From: Fusobacteriaceae bacterium
Lineage (GTDB): Bacteria; Fusobacteriota; Fusobacteriia; Fusobacteriales; Fusobacteriaceae
DNA: 64,000 nt
Direction of reading: 5' to 3'
NCBI GenBank assembly: GCA_031289425.1
Contig: JAITPM010000055.1
Coordinates: 1 to 64,000, forward strand
Below the pieces are notes generated by a model, which worked only from the letters and a program-made list of their open reading frames with translations, was not told the origin of the DNA and did no database searches. Positions 1-10,023 of the stretch are shown here, piece after piece (within the stretch, counting starts at the first letter, position 1; each line of letters starts with the position of its first letter). A program made the position numbers and the translations under genes.

Positions 1-2
1 GA

Positions 3-188
3 GAAAAAATTAAAGAAGCTCTTGGTGGTTTTATGGCAGATCCCCTATCAAAGGGCTACTATCGCCTAACAAAACCTACAGAAGATCTGGAAATGATTAT
101 GAAAACGTTTGGAGTTTCTGCTGAGCTTATGTTGCCAACAATTGAGGAGTTGAGACAATTAAAATATCAGATTGATAAATCAATATAA
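3..188 (+). CDS. C-terminal fragment of a CDS cut by the window edge; possibly WYL-type regulator tail
   Basis: Open from the window edge in frame 3: EKIKEALGGFMADPLSKGYYRLTKPTEDLEMIMKTFGVSAELMLPTIEELRQLKYQIDKSI*, followed directly by a terminator. Family is a guess. Confidence 0.5.
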   Translation, partial: EKIKEALGGFMADPLSKGYYRLTKPTEDLEMIMKTFGVSAELMLPTIEELRQLKYQIDKSI

Positions 189-210
189 TGTGACTGACAT
201 TCTATATCGT

Positions 211-258
211 AAAAAACTGTAGAAACCCCTGTATTTATAGGGGTTCCTGCAGTTTTTT
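211..258. terminator. Strong bidirectional intrinsic terminator
   Basis: AAAAAACTGTAGAAACCCCT-loop-AGGGGTTCCTGCAGTTTTTT, two wobble positions in a ~20-bp stem. Confidence 0.85.
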
Positions 259-277
259 ATTGTTAAACTCGGGAAAT

Positions 278-330
278 AGTGGACCATTTTTAAAATAATA
301 TTTGGACCAATTTTCAGTTGACAAATACAC
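278..330. mobile_element. Possible IS21-family-type terminal repeat remnant
   Basis: Two copies of TGGACCA(A/T)TTTT at 280 and 303 followed by CAGTTGACAAATACA; the reverse complement TGTATTTGTCAACTGAAAATTGGTCCA resembles subterminal repeats of IS21 elements. No transposase seen. Confidence 0.3.
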
Positions 331-468
331 CGACCCCTAGTAAAATTGAATAAAGATAAACCAGATAAATATAGACACCTACATAACTAGGAAATATTAT
401 AGATAATAAGCTAATAATAACGGACATTAGAATTTGAACATAGAAATAAAATATACATAAATAAAAGA

Positions 469-503
469 AAAAACTATTGAATAAAAAAATTCAATAGCTT
501 TTT
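469..503 (-). terminator. Terminator downstream of pgk
   Basis: CTATTGAAT-loop-ATTCAATAG flanked by A/T tracts. Confidence 0.75.
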
Positions 504-535
504 GTATTACATAATTAATTTTTACTAATTATAAA

Positions 536-1747
536 TTATTTATCAGAAATACTAGAAACACCAGGCAAATCTCGTCCTTCCAAATATTCAAGAGAAGCTC
601 CGCCACCGGTAGAAATATGAGTAAATTTTTCTCCATATCCAAGGCTTATGGCAGCAGCAGCAGAATCTCCGCCCCCGATTATAGTAGTAGCACCTTTAAG
701 GTTAGCTATAGCTTCACATATCCCTATAGTACCTTTGGCAAAATTAGGCATTTCAAAAACTCCCATAGGTCCGTTCCATATGACAGTTTTAGCTTTTGCA
801 ATTTCTTTGGAAAATAATTCTATCGTACCAGCACCAATATCCAGTCCCATCTCGTCAGAAGGGATAGAATCTACAGATACAGTCTTATATGGTGAGTCAT
901 TTTCAAACTTCTTCGCAACTACAGTATCAATAGGAAGAACCAATTTCCCATATGATTTGTCAAATAGTGATTTAGCCAATTCAAGTTTATCTTCTTCGAC
1001 CAAAGAAGAACCTACATTCTTTCCCAGAGCTTTTAAAAAGGTAAACATCATAGCTCCACCTATCAATATTTTATCTGCCTTGACCAAAAGATTTTCGATG
1101 ACACCAATTTTATCTGAAACTTTTGCTCCACCTAAAATAGCGATCAATGGTCTTACCGGCGAATCAACGGCCTCACCTATAAATTTTATTTCTTTTTCCA
1201 TCAAAAATCCTGCAGCAGTATTCCCTTTGCCTATATTGCTAGCAATCCCCAAATTGGAAGCATGCCCTCTGTGAGCTGCACCAAAGGCATCATTTACAAA
1301 AATATCACCCAATGAAGCCCAATATTTACCCAATTCAGGATTGTTTTTAGATTCTTTTTTATCTTTCAAATCCTCAAATCTTGTATTCTCAAACATTAAG
1401 ATTTCGCCATTTTTAAGAGCATTAACAGCATCTTCCAGCTCTTTCCCTCTAGTATCAGGGATAAATTCTACAGGCATTTTTAAAATTTCTGATAATCTTT
1501 CAGCAACCGGTTTTAAAGATTTAGTTTTTAAATCATCTTCTGTCTTTACTTTCCCCAAATGTGAAAAGGCAATTATTTTTCCACCATTATCTAATACATA
1601 CTTTATGGTAGGTATGGCTGCTACTATTCTATTATCATCAGTTATCTTGCCATCTTTCATAGGAACATTAAAATCAACCCTCATGAGAACCTTTTTTCCG
1701 GTTACACCTAAATCGCTGACTATTTTTTTTGACATATGTACCTCCAA
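536..1747 (-). CDS. pgk: Phosphoglycerate kinase
   Basis: Full-length 403 aa; [34 protein letters not shown] motifs. Real start probably at the internal [10 protein letters not shown]. Confidence 0.98.
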   Translation of the reverse strand: MEVHMSKKIVSDLGVTGKKVLMRVDFNVPMKDGKITDDNRIVAAIPTIKYVLDNGGKIIAFSHLGKVKTEDDLKTKSLKPVAERLSEILKMPVEFIPDTRGKELEDAVNALKNGEILMFENTRFEDLKDKKESKNNPELGKYWASLGDIFVNDAFGAAHRGHASNLGIASNIGKGNTAAGFLMEKEIKFIGEAVDSPVRPLIAILGGAKVSDKIGVIENLLVKADKILIGGAMMFTFLKALGKNVGSSLVEEDKLELAKSLFDKSYGKLVLPIDTVVAKKFENDSPYKTVSVDSIPSDEMGLDIGAGTIELFSKEIAKAKTVIWNGPMGVFEMPNFAKGTIGICEAIANLKGATTIIGGGDSAAAAISLGYGEKFTHISTGGGASLEYLEGRDLPGVSSISDK

Positions 1748-1811
1748 TTTTTAAATAGCGGAACATTTGCTCCGCTAATAAAAGTTTTTATTTAATTGAT
1801 TATTTAAAAAA

Positions 1812-2825
1812 TTAACAATTTTCTGCAAAATATTTTATAGTTCTAACCATTTGGCTAACATACGAATTTTCATTGTCATACCAAGAAACTACTTGTACTT
1901 GTGCAGTGCCATCACCTATTTTAGAAACCATAGTTTGAGTAGCATCGAATAATGACCCAACTGTGATTCCTATAACATCAGAAGAAACTATTTCATCTTC
2001 ATTATATCCAAAAGAAGGGGATTCAGCTTTTTTCATTGCTTCGTTAATTTCTTTCACAGTCACTTCTCTAGAAACAACTGCAATTAGTATTGTAGTAGAA
2101 CCAACAGGCACAGGTACTCTTTGAGCTGACCCGATTAATTTACCATTTAGTTCAGGGATAACAAGTCCTATTGCTTTTGCTGCTCCTGTAGAATTTGGAA
2201 CGATATTTATAGCAGCAGCACGAGCTCTTCTAAAGTCGTCTTTTCTATGTGGGCCGTCCAAGACCATTTGATCTCCCGTATAGGCATGAATTGTCGACAT
2301 TATTCCACTTTTTATTGTTGCTAATTTGTTTAGAGTATCTGCCATTGGTGCGAGACAATTAGTCGTACAAGAAGCAGTCGAAATAATAGTATCTCCCTTT
2401 TTTAATACTTTTTCATTTACACCAAATACTATTGTAGGTAAATCATCTCCGGCAGGAGCTGAAATGACTACTTTTTTGGCACCAGCCTTAATATGTGCAG
2501 AAGCTTTGTCCTTAGAAGTATAAAAACCTGTACATTCCAATACTACATCTACCCCGATTTTATCCCACGGAAGTTTTGAAGCATCAGATTGTGCATATAT
2601 TGTTATTTTTTTACCATCAACAGAGATATAATCTTCACCGACTTCAACTTTGTCAGCCAATTCATATTTTTTTTGAGCAGAATCATATTTCAATAAATGA
2701 GCCAACATCTTGGGATTTGTCAAATCATTAATTGCTACTACCTCATATCCAGCAGTTCCAAACATTTGTCGAAATGCTAAACGTCCAATTCTTCCAAAAC
2801 CATTAATTGCTACTTTTACAGCCAT
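1812..2825 (-). CDS. gapA: Glyceraldehyde-3-phosphate dehydrogenase, type I
   Basis: [10 protein letters not shown]-terminus, catalytic [18 protein letters not shown] motif. Confidence 0.98.
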   Translation of the reverse strand: MAVKVAINGFGRIGRLAFRQMFGTAGYEVVAINDLTNPKMLAHLLKYDSAQKKYELADKVEVGEDYISVDGKKITIYAQSDASKLPWDKIGVDVVLECTGFYTSKDKASAHIKAGAKKVVISAPAGDDLPTIVFGVNEKVLKKGDTIISTASCTTNCLAPMADTLNKLATIKSGIMSTIHAYTGDQMVLDGPHRKDDFRRARAAAINIVPNSTGAAKAIGLVIPELNGKLIGSAQRVPVPVGSTTILIAVVSREVTVKEINEAMKKAESPSFGYNEDEIVSSDVIGITVGSLFDATQTMVSKIGDGTAQVQVVSWYDNENSYVSQMVRTIKYFAENC

Positions 2826-2976
2826 TTAAATCCTCCTATAGTCTTTTATATATACATAAAATTTTCTAAAGTAATAAACATTCTCCTTTTATAGTATACC
2901 TCTTTATCAGCTTTGTCAAATAGTATATAGGTTATTTTTAATCATTTTATTGATTACAAATTTATCATAATCATTT

Positions 2977-3321
2977 TTATACTTTTTTGATATGATCTCT
3001 GTTATATGCTCTTATTTCTTCCAATTTTTTTTCAAAAATTTCTTCTTCTGTTTCAAAATCTATTTTTATACCCTTCGTTTCGATAATTCTTATCAAATCT
3101 TTAGCTCGTTCTTTCGGTATGGCTCCATTTGGCACTTCCAATATTTCAAATTTGAAATACTTATCATAGTATTCCAATTCCAATATATTTCCGACTTTCA
3201 CTTCACTTCCGGATTTTGCAACTCTCCCATTTAGTTTAGCTTTTCCACCATCAATAACTATTTTTGCGACTGGTCTTCTTTTTATTATTCTGCTCACTTT
3301 TAGAAATTTATCTAATCTCAT
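2977..3321 (-). CDS. S4-domain RNA-binding protein (RqcP/YabO-like)
   Basis: MRLDKFLKVSRIIKRRPVAKIVIDGGKAKLNGRVAKSG, typical S4 fold with C-terminal extension. Confidence 0.85.
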   Translation of the reverse strand: MRLDKFLKVSRIIKRRPVAKIVIDGGKAKLNGRVAKSGSEVKVGNILELEYYDKYFKFEILEVPNGAIPKERAKDLIRIIETKGIKIDFETEEEIFEKKLEEIRAYNRDHIKKV

Positions 3322-3329
3322 AAAACTTG

Positions 3330-4100
3330 CTATAACCCCCTATTTTTACTTTTTTGCCAAAATTCTTCCATTGTTTTTAAATCAGAATTTTTAATATCGC
3401 AATTTTCTTCTATAAATTTAAATCTATCTTCAAATTTTTTATTTGTCATATTCAGTGCATCACTTGCATTTATATTTAAAAATCTAGATAAATTAATAGT
3501 CGAAAAAAGTAAGTCACCAATTTCTCCCTTTGTATCAGGTTTCAAATCTTTATTTTTTTCATTTTTGATAGCTTCTTTGACTTCCTGAAGCTCTTCTTCT
3601 ATTTTTTTTATTACATCATCAATATTTTCCCAATCAAAGCCACAATTAGAGGCTTTTTTTTGTAATTTTTCTGCTTTCATAATAGAAGGAAGTGCTTTGG
3701 GGATACCATCCAATACCGATTTTCTATCCAAATGATTCTTTTCATGTTTTTTTATTTCTTCCCAATTTTTTAATACTTGTTCCGTCGAAATATCTTGCTT
3801 GTTGGCAAAAACATGAGGATGGCGACGTATCAATTTTTCTGATATTTCATTTAATACGTCATTTATAGCAAATTCTTTCTTTTCTTCTGATATTTCTGCC
3901 TGAAAGACTATCTGTAAAATCAAATCCCCCAGTTCTTCTTTTAATAAATTTCCACCGAAATCCATTGCTTCTAAGACCTCATAGGTTTCTTCTATTAATG
4001 GAAATTTTAATGTTTCTAAAGTTTGTTTTCTGTCCCAAGGGCATCCATTTTCTCCTCGCAATTTTTTTACAATATCTATTAAATTATCAAATTCTTTCAT
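3330..4100 (-). CDS. mazG: Nucleoside triphosphate pyrophosphohydrolase MazG
   Basis: LRGENGCPWDRKQTLETL, EETYEVLEA, EELGDLILQIVFQAEI motifs. Confidence 0.95.
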   Translation of the reverse strand: MKEFDNLIDIVKKLRGENGCPWDRKQTLETLKFPLIEETYEVLEAMDFGGNLLKEELGDLILQIVFQAEISEEKKEFAINDVLNEISEKLIRRHPHVFANKQDISTEQVLKNWEEIKKHEKNHLDRKSVLDGIPKALPSIMKAEKLQKKASNCGFDWENIDDVIKKIEEELQEVKEAIKNEKNKDLKPDTKGEIGDLLFSTINLSRFLNINASDALNMTNKKFEDRFKFIEENCDIKNSDLKTMEEFWQKSKNRGL

Positions 4101-4258
4101 TTTTTATGTCTCCTAAAGGTTTTTTATTTTATTATACACTAAAAAAGTTTTAAAAAATAGTAAAAAATCAATAAATTTCTTTTCTATTTTCAAAATAAAA
4201 AAAATGATGTATAATTAATAAATTAGTTATAATATAAACTCTAAAAAAGGATGAATAA

Positions 4259-4912
4259 ATGAAAATAATAAAATATATTATAAAAAGCATATTTCTACTT
4301 GCATTCATATTTATTTCTATAAATGTTTATATATTATTATTTACGAGTAAATATATCTATACCGATGAGAAAAAAATACCAAAAGCCTATACTGCTATCG
4401 TGTTGGGAGCTCATGTGTGGAGAGATGGCAGACCTTCACTCGTATTGAGAGATAGGTTAAATGCACTTGTTTTGCTTTATAAAAATAATAAAATAAATAA
4501 AGTTCTTTTATCCGGTGACCATGGTCAAAAGGATTATGATGAAGTAAATTCTATGAAAAATTATCTTATACAAAAAGGAATTCCTTCGGATAAAATATTC
4601 CTAGACCATGCGGGTTTTGATACATATAGCACAATGAAAAGAGCCAAAGATATTTTTTTAATCGAAGATGCTATCGTGGTAACACATGATTTTCATTTGC
4701 CGAGAGCTGTATTTTTGGCTTTGAAAAATAATATAAAAGCAAGCGGATTTTCCATAAAAGGTAATTATGCTAAAAGTGGTTATTATTACTATTGGGTGAG
4801 AGAAAGATTAGCCTCTATAAAAGCATTTTTTGATATAATACGAAGGAGAAAACCGAAGTATTCAGGGAAAAAAATCCCAATCACCGGAAATAATAAGGCT
4901 AGTTGGGATTGA
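4259..4912 (+). CDS. SanA/YdcF-like DUF218 membrane-anchored protein
   Basis: IVLGAHVWRDGRPSLVLRDRLNAL and THDFHLPRAVFLA motifs, N-terminal TM. Confidence 0.85.
   Translation: MKIIKYIIKSIFLLAFIFISINVYILLFTSKYIYTDEKKIPKAYTAIVLGAHVWRDGRPSLVLRDRLNALVLLYKNNKINKVLLSGDHGQKDYDEVNSMKNYLIQKGIPSDKIFLDHAGFDTYSTMKRAKDIFLIEDAIVVTHDFHLPRAVFLALKNNIKASGFSIKGNYAKSGYYYYWVRERLASIKAFFDIIRRRKPKYSGKKIPITGNNKASWD
4869..4911 (-). terminator. Terminator of the LysR gene inside the 3' end of the opposing sanA-like ORF
   Basis: On the minus strand AATCCCAACTAGCC...GGTGATTGGGATTTTTTT. Confidence 0.6.
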
Positions 4913-4927
4913 TTGTAAAAAACTCTA

Positions 4928-5809
4928 TCATTCTTTGACAATAGCCTGTTCAATTATGAATTTATGTATTTTTTCCATTGTTTTAGAAACTTGTTTTTTG
5001 TCTAGCCAAGCTACATAAATCATTCTTTTTATTTCTGGATTTTTTATTTTAATAATTTTAATATCATCTCTAAACATACTCGGTATTGACGGAATAATTG
5101 ATACTCCAAAATTCATAGAAACATATGATAAGGCAGCATTGCACTGACTCGTTTCAAAAATTGTATTTGGAACGGCTTTGAGAGCTTTAAATTCTTTTTC
5201 TATGAGGACTCTAATTGCACTATCTTTACTGATCATCACAAAGGGCTCATTTACGATTTCAGATAAAGAAATTTCATCCTTTTGTGATAAAGGATTTTCT
5301 TTTGATACGACTAAATATAATTTTTGTTCAAAGACTGGAAAAGCTATTGTGTTTTCCGGTTTTCCTACACAAAATATTAGGTCTACTTTATTGTTATAGA
5401 GTTCCTCTTTTATTTGTTCATTTAATCCCTCTGAAAAATTAAATTTTATACATTTATTATTCTCATCTGAATAAAATTTCTCTATTAATTTTGGTACAGA
5501 TACTAGACTTACACTGTGAAGGCAAGCTATATTAACTATCATTTTAGGGTTATTGACAGCTATAATTTTTTCTATTCCATCATCAATTGAACTTAAAGCA
5601 TCATTTACATATCCCAAAAAAGTTTCTCCAGTAGAATTAAGAAAAATTTTCTTTCCCTTTCTATCAAATAAAGGCACTCCCAATTCCTTTTCAAGTTCTA
5701 TGATTGTATAACTTAAACTCGGTTGGGACACATGAATCTTGAGCGCAGCATTATTAAAATGTTGAATTTCAGCTAACGCTTTAAAATATCTAAGAGATTT
5801 TAATGTCAT
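4928..5809 (-). CDS. LysR-family transcriptional regulator
   Basis: MTLKSLRYFKALAEIQHFNNAALKIHVSQPSLSYTIIELEKELGVPLFDR; divergent from the catabolic operon. Confidence 0.95.
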   Translation of the reverse strand: MTLKSLRYFKALAEIQHFNNAALKIHVSQPSLSYTIIELEKELGVPLFDRKGKKIFLNSTGETFLGYVNDALSSIDDGIEKIIAVNNPKMIVNIACLHSVSLVSVPKLIEKFYSDENNKCIKFNFSEGLNEQIKEELYNNKVDLIFCVGKPENTIAFPVFEQKLYLVVSKENPLSQKDEISLSEIVNEPFVMISKDSAIRVLIEKEFKALKAVPNTIFETSQCNAALSYVSMNFGVSIIPSIPSMFRDDIKIIKIKNPEIKRMIYVAWLDKKQVSKTMEKIHKFIIEQAIVKE

Positions 5810-6197
5810 GGTAAGCTCCTTAAAAAATAATAAAAAGATAAAGATAAAGAAAAAATATAAAATGCAAAAAATTCTATCTATAATATGATTATACTATATT
5901 TGGCGGTGTTGTCAAATTAAAAAAAGAATCAAATTTGTGAAAGATAATAAGGTTTTGATAAATTTAAGGTCAATATATTTTTGATTATTATAAAAAATTA
6001 ATATATAAAAAAATTATATTGAGTTATATTCAAATTATATCAATTTTTTATGCCAAATATGGACATCATAAAATTTTTCTATCAATATAATAAAATATAA
6101 GTATTGGATATTGTGAACCATAAGTAGTATATATGTATTATAACAATTATTTTAATACAAATTTAAAACATCTAAAATATGAGGGAGGAAAAATAAA

Positions 6198-7625
6198 ATG
6201 GCAAGAGACTTATCTCAGGCTCAATTAATTGAATTGGAAAACTTGATAGAAAATGCTAAAAAAGCTGCAGCAATAATAGAAACTTATAGTCAAGAAAAGG
6301 TAGATAGACTCATACAGGCTGTCGCATGGTCAGTGGCAAATAAAAAAACATTTTTAGGATTGGTCGACATGGGTATAACAGAAAGCGGCTTGGGGGATCC
6401 TATCTCTAGACAAAATAAAAGATTTAAAATAAGAGGATGTCTAAGGGATGCCCTAAGGGAAAAAAGTGTAGGAATAATAGAAGTACTTCCAGAAAAAGGA
6501 ATAACTAAATATGCAAAACCGGTGGGAATAATAGGAGCTTTGATTCCTACTACAAATCCTGACCTAACTCCGGCAGGACAAGCTATATATGCAATAAAAG
6601 CTAGAGATGTAGTGATTTTTTCAGCACATCCAAGAGCTAAAAATACTACTTTCGAGACTGTAAGACTAATGAGAGAAGCTCTTGTAAGGGAAGGCGCTCC
6701 TGCCGATATACTTCAATGTATAGAAAATCCTAGCATTCCATTGACAGAAGAACTGATGAAAAGAGTAGATCTCGTAATCGCTACAGGAGGACGTCCAATG
6801 GTAAAATCTGCATATAGCTCGGGAACACCGGCATATGGTTCCGGAGCAGGAAACGCTACCATGATATATGACGATACATTGGAAGGTCATCCTGAAAGAA
6901 TACAGGAAGCAGCGCATAATACAATGTTAAGTAAGACATCAGATTATGGAAGTGGATGTTCCGCAGATGGAAATATAATTATATATGATAAGGTCTATGA
7001 TAAGGTATTAGAAGCATTACAAAATGAAGGTGGTCATCTGGCCAACAAAAACGAATGCGAATTACTTAAAAAGGTCATGTGGGATAATGAAAATCACAGA
7101 CTTTCAGATACTGTTGCTATTGCTCCACAACAATTGGCAAAAATTGCAGGATTTGAAATTGCTAAAGACAAAAAATTTATAATAGTAGAAGGCAATGGAA
7201 TAGGAAAAAATCATCCATTTTCCGGAGAAAAATTAACTACATTATTAGCAACATACAAATATTCAGGTGAATTCGAAAATGCCCTTGATACAATGAGAGA
7301 AATATATGAAGTCGGAGGAAAGGGACATTCTGTGGGAATATATTCCTTTGATGATGAACATATAAATAGATTGGGGTTAGCTGCTCCTGTAAGTAGAATA
7401 ATGGTAAGACAACCACAATCCAAAGCAAATGCGGGCTCTTCAACAAACGGTATGCCTATGACATCATCAATGGGATGTGGGACTTGGGGTGGAAATATAG
7501 TTTCCGAAAATATAAGCTTGAAACATTATATGAACACAACTTGGGTATCTCGACCTATTCCTAGAGATATGCCATCTGATGAAGAGTTGTTTGGAGAATT
7601 CTATGAACCAAAATTAGAAGAATAA
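6198..7625 (+). CDS. CoA-acylating aldehyde dehydrogenase family protein (EutE/AdhE-N/SauS-like)
   Basis: KPVGIIGALIPTTNPD, catalytic-Cys region GSGCSADGN, SD GGGAGG upstream. Confidence 0.85.
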   Translation: MARDLSQAQLIELENLIENAKKAAAIIETYSQEKVDRLIQAVAWSVANKKTFLGLVDMGITESGLGDPISRQNKRFKIRGCLRDALREKSVGIIEVLPEKGITKYAKPVGIIGALIPTTNPDLTPAGQAIYAIKARDVVIFSAHPRAKNTTFETVRLMREALVREGAPADILQCIENPSIPLTEELMKRVDLVIATGGRPMVKSAYSSGTPAYGSGAGNATMIYDDTLEGHPERIQEAAHNTMLSKTSDYGSGCSADGNIIIYDKVYDKVLEALQNEGGHLANKNECELLKKVMWDNENHRLSDTVAIAPQQLAKIAGFEIAKDKKFIIVEGNGIGKNHPFSGEKLTTLLATYKYSGEFENALDTMREIYEVGGKGHSVGIYSFDDEHINRLGLAAPVSRIMVRQPQSKANAGSSTNGMPMTSSMGCGTWGGNIVSENISLKHYMNTTWVSRPIPRDMPSDEELFGEFYEPKLEE

Positions 7626-7641
7626 GATAAATAAAAATTAA

Positions 7642-9456
7642 GTGAGGAGGTCAAAAATGAAAAAAATCTTGTCTGAACAATTGGTAGATTATCTAGAACG
7701 CAGGGGTGTTGAATATATATTTGGATTATGTGGACATACTTTAATAGCATTGTTGGATGCTTTGAAAAAAAGTAAGCTTAAATATATATCCGTAAGACAT
7801 GAACAAATAGCTTCCACAGCAGCAGATGGATATGCCAGAGTAAAAAGAAAAGCTAGTGTAGTAATATGCCATCTCGGCCCAGGTCTTACAAATGCGACTA
7901 CAGGAGTTGCAAATGCAGCATTGGACTCCATTCCAATGGTAGTAATAGCCGGTGATGCGCCTAGTTATTACTATGGTAAACATCCACACCAAGAAATAAA
8001 TATGCATTGTGATGGTTCTCAGTACGATATATATAAGCCATTTGTGAAAAGAGCATGGAGATTGGATACTCCTGAACAATTCCCTGAGATATTGGATAAA
8101 GCTTTCAGACTAGCAGAATCTGGACGACCCGGTCCTGTATTGTTATCTATTCCCATGGACATGTTCTCTAGAGAAATTGATACAAAATTATTTGAGAGAA
8201 CTTTCTTAGATTCCAGAGAAACAATAAAACCATCCCTTGATGAAGACACAGCATATGAAATAGCTAAAAATTTAATAGAAGCTAAAAACCCGGTTATCCA
8301 TGTAGGTGGAGGAATACTTTTGTCAGAGGCAAGTAATGAATTAAAAGAACTTGTAGAGTTTTTAGAAATCCCTGTATCTAGATCTCTTATGGGACAAGGA
8401 GCATTGTCTGATAGACACCCATTGATGATGGGAATGACAGGATTTTGGGGAATAGATTTTATACATACTAAGACAGCCAACGCAGATTTGATATTGGGAT
8501 TGGGAACAAGATTTGCAGAGGCAGATTCAAGTTCATGGTATAAAGGAGTTACCTTTGATATAGAAAAGACAAGATTTATCCAGATAGACATAGACCCACT
8601 AGAAATAGGAAGAAATTTTCCTGTAAAAATAGGAGCTATATCCGACCTGAAATCAGCATTAAAAGCTATTTTGAAAGCTGCAAAGGAAATTAAGCCGGAA
8701 GGAATAAAAAAACCGCAATTGATAGAAGAAATAAAAAAATTTAAAGAAGAATTTAAAAAAGCAAATGTTGAAATTTCCAATGATAGCAGATTCCCTATGG
8801 CGCCTCAACGAATATTAAAGGATGTAAGAGAAGTATTGCCTGAGGATGCCATCATCTGTACAGATGTAGGGTGGAATAAAAATGGTATGGGACAACAATT
8901 TGATATTATAAACCCCGGAACTATAATACATCCCAGCGGACTTGCTACAATGGGATTTGGCTCAGCAGCATTACTGGGAGTAAAATTGGCTGCTCCTCAA
9001 AAAAAAGTTATTACCCTTATAGGAGATGGAGGATTTGGAACAAATCCATCAGTTCTTGCTACTGCCAAAGAATATAATATTCCTGTAGTATGGGTAGTTA
9101 TGAATAATTATGCTTTTGGAACAATAGCCGGGTTGGAAGCTTCCCATTATCATCATAATTTTGGGACTGTATTTAGAATAGATGATAAACCATATAACCC
9201 AGAATGGTCAGAAGTAGCCAAAGCCTATGGAATAAAATCCCAAAAAATTAGCTCTGCTGCTGAATTTAAAAAGGTTTTTGAAGAAGCTCTAAACGCAAAT
9301 GAACCATATCTGATAGATGTACCTATGGAAAATATTCCTGTACCTACAGAAGGAATATGGAATATAAATGATATTTATACTCCTAAGTCAAATGTAGAAA
9401 ACGGAATTCTTACAGATGGTGAGGCAACAAAGTCTAAACATGTGACTACAAAATAA
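7642..9456 (+). CDS. Thiamine-diphosphate-dependent enzyme, acetolactate-synthase-like superfamily, substrate unknown
   Basis: RHEQIASTAADGYARV (catalytic Glu) and GDGGFGTNPSVLATAKEYNIPVVWVVMNN ThDP/Mg-binding motif. The start is probably the internal ATG at about 7657. Confidence 0.88.
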   Translation: MRRSKMKKILSEQLVDYLERRGVEYIFGLCGHTLIALLDALKKSKLKYISVRHEQIASTAADGYARVKRKASVVICHLGPGLTNATTGVANAALDSIPMVVIAGDAPSYYYGKHPHQEINMHCDGSQYDIYKPFVKRAWRLDTPEQFPEILDKAFRLAESGRPGPVLLSIPMDMFSREIDTKLFERTFLDSRETIKPSLDEDTAYEIAKNLIEAKNPVIHVGGGILLSEASNELKELVEFLEIPVSRSLMGQGALSDRHPLMMGMTGFWGIDFIHTKTANADLILGLGTRFAEADSSSWYKGVTFDIEKTRFIQIDIDPLEIGRNFPVKIGAISDLKSALKAILKAAKEIKPEGIKKPQLIEEIKKFKEEFKKANVEISNDSRFPMAPQRILKDVREVLPEDAIICTDVGWNKNGMGQQFDIINPGTIIHPSGLATMGFGSAALLGVKLAAPQKKVITLIGDGGFGTNPSVLATAKEYNIPVVWVVMNNYAFGTIAGLEASHYHHNFGTVFRIDDKPYNPEWSEVAKAYGIKSQKISSAAEFKKVFEEALNANEPYLIDVPMENIPVPTEGIWNINDIYTPKSNVENGILTDGEATKSKHVTTK

Positions 9457-9483
9457 TAAAGCATATAGGAGGTATAAAATATA

Positions 9484-9975
9484 ATGTTAAAATGGTTGGA
9501 TGAACACTTGGAAGAATATATACTTTTCATTCTATTAGTCATAATGACTATTGTAATGGGAATACAAATTGTCGCTAGATTTGTGTTTGGAAATTCACTT
9601 AGCTGGTCAGAAGAATTAGTTCGATATCTGTTCGTATGGTCTGCATTTATAGGAGTTCCTTATTGTATAAAAAAGGGAACATCAGTAAAAGTTGATCAAT
9701 TTAGAAATATGCTTCCTGTATCAATACAAAAAGTTTTATTGTATGTTGATAAGATAATTATGTTGGCTCTATTTTCTGTAATAGTTTATCAATCTTTATT
9801 TGTACTTAGATCAAGCTTTAGAAATGGAAATACCAGTCCTGCTATGGAAATACCTATATGGTTAGTACAAGGGGCGATATTTGTAGGTTCTCTCTTAGCC
9901 GTAATAAGAAATATACAAAACCTAATCAAATTATTTACAGGAAAAAAGAAAGTAGTTCAAAAACATGACTTATAG
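9484..9975 (+). CDS. TRAP transporter small permease (DctQ-like)
   Basis: 163 aa, 4 TM, SLSWSEELVRYLFVWSAFIGVPYCIKKGTSVKVD. Confidence 0.92.
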   Translation: MLKWLDEHLEEYILFILLVIMTIVMGIQIVARFVFGNSLSWSEELVRYLFVWSAFIGVPYCIKKGTSVKVDQFRNMLPVSIQKVLLYVDKIIMLALFSVIVYQSLFVLRSSFRNGNTSPAMEIPIWLVQGAIFVGSLLAVIRNIQNLIKLFTGKKKVVQKHDL

Positions 9976-10023
9976 CAAGTTTCCCTTAAATGAAATTTAA
10001 AATAAAAAAGGAGGAAAGCATCA

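Noticed and set aside
648-1274. 208-aa + strand ORF opposite pgk
   Set aside because: Shadow ORF of a certain housekeeping gene with no family features.
8019-8780. 253-aa - strand ORF opposite the ThDP enzyme
   Set aside because: Antisense shadow ORF with no domain signal.
7642-9456. Sulfoacetaldehyde acetyltransferase (Xsc) and hence a sulfonate degradation cluster with a SauS-like ALDH
   Set aside because: The N-terminus and motifs do not resemble Xsc as I know it. No phosphotransacetylase or sulfite-handling genes are nearby.
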